This document shows positions 59,154 to 64,000 of a stretch of 64,000 nucleotides of DNA, piece by piece. Within the stretch, counting starts at the first letter, position 1. Every line of letters starts with the position of its first letter. The stretch covers positions 1 through 64,000 of the forward strand of contig NZ_JAQBOF010000038.1 of the NCBI RefSeq assembly GCF_028288185.1, read 5' to 3'. A model generated the notes under the pieces. It saw only the letters and a list, made by a program, of their open reading frames with translations, was not told the origin of the DNA and did no database searches. This DNA comes from Mucilaginibacter sp. Lineage in GTDB: Bacteria; Bacteroidota; Bacteroidia; Sphingobacteriales; Sphingobacteriaceae. Both the position numbers and the translations under genes were made by a program.

Positions 59154-61262
59154 TCAAGATATCTTATCCCAACTCAACCCCGCGTTCTTAACCTGGAAAG
59201 CTAAATTCAATATTTGATTTTCGGGTGCTACCAATTGTGGGTCTACCGCGAAAATATCTTCCACACACTTACGGGCTTGCATTAACAAATCCTGGTCGGT
59301 GGTAAGGTCGGCAACTTTTAGGTCGAGCAGGCCGCTTTGTTGGGTGCCTTCAATATTGCCCGGGCCGCGTAGTTGCAGGTCGGTTTCGGCAATTTCAAAG
59401 CCATTATTGGTTTTAACCATTGTGTTTAGGCGTATACGACCCTCATGGCTTAACTTATCCTTACTCATTAATATACAATAGGATTGCTCGGCCCCGCGCC
59501 CCACACGGCCCCGTAGCTGGTGTAATTGCGATAAGCCAAACCGTTCCGCATTCTCAACGATCATTACTGATGCGTTTGGCACATTTACGCCAACTTCAAT
59601 TACGGTGGTGGCAACCATTATTTGCGTTTCGCCTTTAACAAAGCGCTGCATTTCAAATTCTTTTTCGGCAGCTTTAATTTTACCATATACTACGCTCAAC
59701 CTATAATCGGGCAGCGGGAACTCACGTGATATAATATCAAACCCATCCATCAAATTTTTAAGGTCCAGTTTTTCGCTTTCTTGTATCAGCGGATATACAA
59801 TATAAATCTGGCGGCCTTTGGCTATCTCCTCCTTCATAAAACCAAACATGCGCAAGCGGCTGTTCTCATAAAAATGGACTGTTTTTATAGGTTTGCGCCC
59901 TGCCGGTAATTCATCAATTATTGATATATCCAGATCGCCATATAAAGTCATGGCCAGTGTACGCGGAATCGGGGTAGCCGTCATCACTAATATGTGCGGC
60001 GGTACAATATTTTTGCGCCAAAGCTTGGCGCGTTGCTCGACACCAAAGCGATGCTGTTCATCAATAACCACCATGCCCAGATTTTTATACTGTACTTTAT
60101 CCTCGATAAGGGCATGAGTGCCTATTAATATTTTAAGCTCGCCGTTCTCCAGTTTTTCGTGTAGTATTTTCCTGCCCTTGGGTTTGGTTGATCCGGTTAG
60201 CAGGGCAACCTCAACAAAATCATCGCCCACTAAACTTTTTATGGTTTGGTAATGTTGGTTAGCCAATATTTCGGTAGGTGCCATAATGCAGGTCTGGAAG
60301 CCATTATCAATAGCTATCAGCATGCTCATTAAGGCCACAACAGTTTTACCGCTGCCTACATCGCCCTGTAACAAACGATTCATTTGTACGCCACGCTGAG
60401 TGTCCTGTCGTATCTCTTTTAAAACTTTTTTTTGCGAATTGGTTAGCTCGAACGGCAGCTTGTTATGATAAAACTCATTAAAGTAAGGGCCAACCTTATC
60501 AAATATATTTCCCTTAAACTTTTGTATGCGCAGTAATTTGTTCTTTAATAGTTTCAATTGTAAAAGGAAAAGTTCTTCAAATTTAAGGCGATGCCTGGCT
60601 TCAGCCAGTTTTTCGGCATCCTCGGGGAAATGTATATTACGATAAGCATCAGCTCTGCCCATCAGCTTAAATTGGTTTATAATATAGAGCGGTAAGTTTT
60701 CATGAATATCTTTAGCATGTTGCTCTAACAAGCCGGCTATCAACTTTTGTAAGCCTTTGCTATCTAATGTAAATGCTTTAAGTTTTTCGGTCGAGCTGTA
60801 TACGGGTTGCAAGGTCATATTGCCTTTGCGTTGCAATACTTCGGGCGAATAAAGATCAAATTCCGGGTGCGACATTTGCGCTTTACCATTAAATGATCCC
60901 GGCTTGCCAAACAAGATATAAGCTTTACCTGGTATCAGGTTCTTCTCGGCCCATTTAATACCCTGAAACCATACCAGTTCCATTATGCCTGTTTCGTCCT
61001 GCACCTGGGCTACCAGGCGTTTGGTATGTTTTTCGCCCAGTAGTTCTTTATGGGTTAGGCGCGCAATAACCTGCACATAGGGCAGGTCCTGCTGGATCTC
61101 TTTTATCTTATAAAAACGGGTACGGTCAATATGCCTGAACGGGAAATGCTGTAGCAGGTCCTCGAAGGTTTTGATAGCCAGTTCTTTTTTAAGCACATCG
61201 GCTCTGGCGGTGCCAACGCCTTTTAAATACTCAATAGGAGTTTGAAATGGCTGACCGTTCAA
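59154..61262 (-). CDS. recG: ATP-dependent DNA helicase RecG
   Basis: Branch-migration helicase that processes stalled forks and Holliday junctions (702 residues, standard). An N-terminal wedge/OB region (TPIEYLKGVGTARADVL, then residues ~60-150) precedes helicase motifs: Walker A QGDVGSGKTVVA, the DEQHRFGV box, TATPIPRTLA and QLRGRVGRG. The RidA gene ends nine bases before its start. Confidence 0.97.
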   Translation of the reverse strand: MNGQPFQTPIEYLKGVGTARADVLKKELAIKTFEDLLQHFPFRHIDRTRFYKIKEIQQDLPYVQVIARLTHKELLGEKHTKRLVAQVQDETGIMELVWFQGIKWAEKNLIPGKAYILFGKPGSFNGKAQMSHPEFDLYSPEVLQRKGNMTLQPVYSSTEKLKAFTLDSKGLQKLIAGLLEQHAKDIHENLPLYIINQFKLMGRADAYRNIHFPEDAEKLAEARHRLKFEELFLLQLKLLKNKLLRIQKFKGNIFDKVGPYFNEFYHNKLPFELTNSQKKVLKEIRQDTQRGVQMNRLLQGDVGSGKTVVALMSMLIAIDNGFQTCIMAPTEILANQHYQTIKSLVGDDFVEVALLTGSTKPKGRKILHEKLENGELKILIGTHALIEDKVQYKNLGMVVIDEQHRFGVEQRAKLWRKNIVPPHILVMTATPIPRTLAMTLYGDLDISIIDELPAGRKPIKTVHFYENSRLRMFGFMKEEIAKGRQIYIVYPLIQESEKLDLKNLMDGFDIISREFPLPDYRLSVVYGKIKAAEKEFEMQRFVKGETQIMVATTVIEVGVNVPNASVMIVENAERFGLSQLHQLRGRVGRGAEQSYCILMSKDKLSHEGRIRLNTMVKTNNGFEIAETDLQLRGPGNIEGTQQSGLLDLKVADLTTDQDLLMQARKCVEDIFAVDPQLVAPENQILNLAFQVKNAGLSWDKIS

Positions 61263-61271
61263 GGCGTGTTA

Positions 61272-61652
61272 TCAGGCTTTAACTGCTATTACAGAAATTT
61301 CAACACTTACACCTTTTGGCAAGGCAGATACCTGTACCGTTTCGCGAGCCGGGAAATTATCTTCGAAGTATGAACCGTAAACATCATTTACCTCGGCAAA
61401 ATCGGCCATGCTGGTTAAAAATATAGTGCTTTTTACAATATGTGTAAAATCGGCTTTAGCCTGGTTTAAAATGGCGCCAATGTTTTCCATTACCAAATGG
61501 GTAGCCGCAGTAATGTTATCAGTAACTAATTCGCCGGTAAAAGGATGTAAAGGTATTTGCCCTGATACAAAAATGGTGTTGCCGGCTTGTATAGCCTGGT
61601 TGTATGGGCCAATAGGTGTAGGAGCATCGGCAGTATTAATTACTTTTTTCAT
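61272..61652 (-). CDS. ridA: RidA family protein (enamine/imine deaminase)
   Basis: A 126-residue YjgF/RidA protein that hydrolyses reactive enamines formed by PLP enzymes. The N-terminal APTPIGPYNQAIQAGNTIFVSGQIPLHP and C-terminal VQVSALPKGVSVEISVIAV blocks are diagnostic. It lies just upstream of recG, nine bases apart, so the two are likely cotranscribed. The small membrane gene at 61697-61846 precedes it. Confidence 0.95.
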   Translation of the reverse strand: MKKVINTADAPTPIGPYNQAIQAGNTIFVSGQIPLHPFTGELVTDNITAATHLVMENIGAILNQAKADFTHIVKSTIFLTSMADFAEVNDVYGSYFEDNFPARETVQVSALPKGVSVEISVIAVKA

Positions 61653-61696
61653 TTTATTATAGCTTGAGTTTTATTGTGATTGTATTGATTAGACTA

Positions 61697-61846
61697 TTAG
61701 CCTGTTTTTTTTAAGATGAACCATTGTATCAGTTTCCAGATTATTCCCAGCAGGAACATGGTGATAGCAATAGCATTTATTGCATGCATCACCTTTAAAT
61801 TAAAGCTGGTTGGCCTGTTGGGATCTTTTTTTCGGAAAAAGTACAT
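61697..61846 (-). CDS. 49-residue single-helix membrane protein
   Basis: Minus-strand frame starting MYFFRKKDPNRPTSFNLKVM and continuing with one hydrophobic helix (about residues 20-44) and ending LKKTG. An in-frame stop lies three codons upstream, so this ATG is the start. The FFRKKDPxRPxxFNL block resembles a small Bacteroidota family I recall as DUF6728, though I could not verify this. It sits 44 bases before ridA in the same orientation. Role unknown. Confidence 0.68.
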   Translation of the reverse strand: MYFFRKKDPNRPTSFNLKVMHAINAIAITMFLLGIIWKLIQWFILKKTG

Positions 61847-61898
61847 AATACAAATTTACTTAAAATTTTGCTTCCGGAATGTATGTACAAATATATCA

Positions 61899-61930
61899 AC
61901 AAAAAAGGCTCTCCAAAATTGGAGAGCCTT
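61899..61930 (-). terminator. rho-independent terminator of the OmpA gene
   Basis: A perfect 10-bp stem AAGGCTCTCC/GGAGAGCCTT (61905-61914 and 61921-61930) with a 6-nt loop is followed on the minus strand by a T-run. It lies 24 bases after the ompA-type stop at 61955. Confidence 0.9.
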
Positions 61931-61954
61931 ATATTGTTTAAACTGAATCAAAAA

Positions 61955-63328
61955 TTATTTTTTGAATTGAACACGACGGTTTAATACACGTCCGTCTTCA
62001 GTTGAGTTATCAGCAATTGGCATAGTTTCGCCGTATGCTTTTACTTTTATTTTTTTAGCATCAACACCAGAGTTTACTAAGTAAGTTTTTACTGAGTTAG
62101 CACGGTCTTTAGATAAAACTAAGTTGTGAGCAGCAGTACCTTCAGATGAAGCAAAACCGTCTAATTCAACTTTAGAACCTGATGCACGTAGGTCAGCAGA
62201 AGAAGCATCTAATACTGGGTAAGATGAAGTTCTTAATACTGAGCTATCAAATTCAAATTGTATGTTACTGTAAGCAACCGCAGCAGGAGCAGCAGCAGCA
62301 ACAGGAGCTTCAACTTTAGGGAATACAATAGCACAACCTGAACCGTCAACTACAGTACCTGCAGGAGTGTTAGGGCATTTGTCAAATTGATCAGCAACAC
62401 CGTCACCGTCAGAATCTTTTTTCAAATCGTTAACTGCGTTTTCAACGTTAGTTACACGGCCTTTTAAGGCAGCAACTTCTTTACGTAATGCTTCGTCATA
62501 CAACTCGTCATACATCATAGCTACCGGGTTAACCCACTCTAAGTTAGCTTTTGATTTTGAACCAAAAGTATATTCTAAACCAGCATAACCATAAGAGTAA
62601 TGATCATTGTTATGGTAACCTGCGTTTACACCATCAAATACATCACCATCAAGGAAGTTTTCAGTGTAACCTAAGTTTAAGCCTAATGCGTCAGTTAATT
62701 TAAATTTAACACCAGCGCCAATTGGGATAACTAAGTTAGTTACAGTGTGTGGGTTAAGGTTAGTTGCGCTTGCAGTGTTGTAAGTTTCTTGCGCAATTGT
62801 AGGATAACCAGGAGTAGTAGCACCGTAAATAGTTGGGTTAAAGTTTACTAAACCAGCACCGGCACTAACGAAGAAGTTAATAGCGTTTTCGCGACGTAAG
62901 TAATCAATTGTAGCTACGTTAACAACACCGCTAATAGTTCCTTGCCAAAATGGAGTAGAATATTTGATGTAGTTGTTACCTGTTCTCTGATCAGTAACAA
63001 AACCTCTATTACCAGCAGTACCTTGTACTTTACCACCGCGTAAATCTAATTGCAACGCAAATGAGTGTGCTAATTGCTTTTTAACAGATAAACCGTAACC
63101 TAAGGTAACAACGTTGCCGGGAAAATCAGATCCGCCCCCTGTTGCAAGGGTTGGTGAAAGTGCACCAACGTTAACGCCAATACTCCAGGTATTGTACTGT
63201 CCGCTACCGCCAAATACCTTGGCTGTAGTTGTAGTCGATGATCCTGTGGTTTGGGCGTTAGCAGCACCTATAACCATCAAAGAAACGAGTGAAAGACCGA
63301 CTGTTTTTTTTAATGTAGAATAGTTCAT
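61955..63328 (-). CDS. OmpA family outer membrane protein
   Basis: About 457 residues from the ATG at 63328, which starts a good signal peptide (MNYSTLKKTVGLSLVSLMVI, ending near ANAQ). An in-frame ATG at 63370 would lie at the promoter. A beta-barrel covers residues ~30-265, then a short coiled coil (VAALKGRVTNVENAVNDLKK), a calcium-binding thrombospondin-3-like stretch (DSDGDGVADQFDKCPNTPAG) and the OmpA peptidoglycan-binding domain (FEFDSSVL to VLNRRVQFKK). Its strong promoter and terminator suggest abundant expression. Confidence 0.93.
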   Translation of the reverse strand: MNYSTLKKTVGLSLVSLMVIGAANAQTTGSSTTTTAKVFGGSGQYNTWSIGVNVGALSPTLATGGGSDFPGNVVTLGYGLSVKKQLAHSFALQLDLRGGKVQGTAGNRGFVTDQRTGNNYIKYSTPFWQGTISGVVNVATIDYLRRENAINFFVSAGAGLVNFNPTIYGATTPGYPTIAQETYNTASATNLNPHTVTNLVIPIGAGVKFKLTDALGLNLGYTENFLDGDVFDGVNAGYHNNDHYSYGYAGLEYTFGSKSKANLEWVNPVAMMYDELYDEALRKEVAALKGRVTNVENAVNDLKKDSDGDGVADQFDKCPNTPAGTVVDGSGCAIVFPKVEAPVAAAAPAAVAYSNIQFEFDSSVLRTSSYPVLDASSADLRASGSKVELDGFASSEGTAAHNLVLSKDRANSVKTYLVNSGVDAKKIKVKAYGETMPIADNSTEDGRVLNRRVQFKK

Positions 63329-63367
63329 AGTTTTAAGATTAAACAATGTTTTAATTGTGATTTTTTT

Positions 63368-63401
63368 CAAAAATAGTAATTATGTTTGAAACGATTACCA
63401 A
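63368..63401 (-). promoter_or_regulatory. Bacteroidota-type promoter of the OmpA gene
   Basis: On the minus strand TTG (63399-63401) is followed after 23 bases by TATTTTTG (63368-63375), matching the -33 TTG and -7 TAnnTTTG consensus. Transcription would start near 63361, giving a leader of about 33 bases to the ATG at 63328 and ruling out the upstream ATG at 63370. Confidence 0.75.
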
Positions 63402-63479
63402 ATACTGTTCCAAAAATTATAATACTAACACAAAGAAATGAAAAATGTTCTATAAGTAGTACAAATAATAAAAAATACT

Positions 63480-64000
63480 ATGAAATATTTACCCATCGAA
63501 AATAATTTATTTATAATTAATAGAAAAAATTTCGTTTCACGCATTAAATCGAACTCAATAGCTATATTTCACGCTAATGATGAGTTCCCAAGAAGTGGCG
63601 ATCAGGCGTTTATTTTTAAGCAAAACCCTGATTTTTTTTATTTAACAGGCGTTGATCAGGAGCAAAGTATCCTTTTATTATTTCCGGATTGTCCTAATTC
63701 GGTATACAAAGAAGTACTTTTTTTAAGACAAACTAATGAACATATTGCAGTTTGGGAAGGACACAAATATACCAAAGAAGAAGCAAAACAGGCATCGGGC
63801 ATTGAAAGTATATATTGGCTTAGTGAATTTAATAATATACTACATAGTATAATAAACTACGCGGATAATATTTATATTAATACAAACGAGAATGATCGGT
63901 TTAGTTTCTCGGTGCCTTACCGCGACCTGCGCATGTTTGAAGACTTACGTGCAAAATATCCATTGCATAATTATGAAAGATCAGCATTGATAATGCGCGA
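63480..64000 (+). CDS. aminopeptidase P family protein (N-terminal part, cut by window edge)
   Basis: A plus-strand frame beginning MKYLPIENNLFIINRKNFVS, open to the end of the window (173 codons visible). It shows the AMP_N domain of Xaa-Pro aminopeptidases: IFHANDEFPRSGDQAFIFKQ, NPDFFYLTGVDQEQSILLLF and the AVWEGHKYTKEEA block. The metal-binding catalytic domain lies beyond the right edge. It is divergent from the OmpA gene, with 151 bases between the starts. Confidence 0.9.
   Translation, partial: MKYLPIENNLFIINRKNFVSRIKSNSIAIFHANDEFPRSGDQAFIFKQNPDFFYLTGVDQEQSILLLFPDCPNSVYKEVLFLRQTNEHIAVWEGHKYTKEEAKQASGIESIYWLSEFNNILHSIINYADNIYINTNENDRFSFSVPYRDLRMFEDLRAKYPLHNYERSALIMR

Noticed and set aside
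61716..61946. Plus-strand 76-codon frame between ridA and ompA
   Set aside because: It overlaps the antisense of the 49-residue membrane protein and crosses the ompA terminator stem.
61955..63370. OmpA start at the ATG at 63370
   Set aside because: That ATG overlaps the TATTTTTG promoter box, and the ATG at 63328 gives a proper signal peptide.

Overview
The window looks like a chromosomal segment of a Bacteroidota bacterium, most likely family Sphingobacteriaceae and close to Mucilaginibacter or Pedobacter. This is inferred from gene content and signals, not from a database search. The pointers are a short NuoG without its large C-terminal domain, a TonB with the Bacteroidota-type N-terminus, an ExbB-ExbD-ExbD-TonB-TPR operon, a LytTR/LytS pair, many secreted glycoside hydrolases, AT-rich intergenic DNA without clear Shine-Dalgarno sequences, and promoter-like TAnnTTTG boxes. 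Apart from glycan-degradation genes and repeat sequences, most of the window is core chromosome; I see no prophage, insertion sequence, rRNA or CRISPR array.

Layout. 1-9367 (minus): respiratory complex I operon nuoA-B-C-D-E-(two small membrane proteins)-F-(four-helix-bundle gene)-G-H-I-J-K-L, with nuoL cut by the left edge. 9432-15260 (minus): exbB, two exbD, tonB, a small membrane protein, a PstS-like lipoprotein and a TPR protein, a Ton energy-transducing operon. 15918-17207 (minus): SUI1/YciH and a diacylglycerol-kinase-like enzyme. 17341-20571 (plus): metK, a DUF3347-like secreted protein, a Nudix hydrolase and a PlsC acyltransferase. 20650-24606: a LytS/LytT two-component pair facing away from a small ABC transporter operon. 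24647-36712: a secreted glycan-degradation locus (GH5-like, GH106-like, sialidase-fold propeller, type B carboxylesterase, DUF5060/GH-A-like, GH130-like and a divergent secreted protein of unknown function), with no SusC/SusD pair in view. 36731-42845: a ModA-like binding protein, tRNA-Met, a START-like protein, an LptF/G permease, an ArnT-like glycosyltransferase and ribBA. 42842-49519: tamB, tsaD, a small membrane protein and a polysaccharide deacetylase. 49627-54973: TolC and HlyD-type efflux components, frr and an ABC exporter. 55049-63328 (minus): a FIST protein with a GAF histidine kinase, an MFS transporter, recG, ridA, a 49-residue membrane protein and an OmpA porin. An aminopeptidase P gene runs off the right edge.

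The most unusual structure is a set of short-period repeats, mostly 7-nt and in one case 8-nt words. They end 0-9 bases before the start codons of nuoL, nuoG, tsaD, a small membrane protein gene and a tolC homologue. Each site uses a different word, and four of the five have a matching inverted arm on the far side of the intergenic region. At the nuoF-nuoG junction the two arms form a perfect 19-bp inverted repeat around a four-helix-bundle (23S intervening-sequence-type) gene, so that gene may be cargo of such an element. A second signal is a gapless 54-nt upstream block shared by the GH106 operon and the divergent secreted gene at 24647-26338, which suggests a common activator. Two related ~60-residue membrane proteins inside the nuo operon and several palindromic intergenic elements are also recorded.
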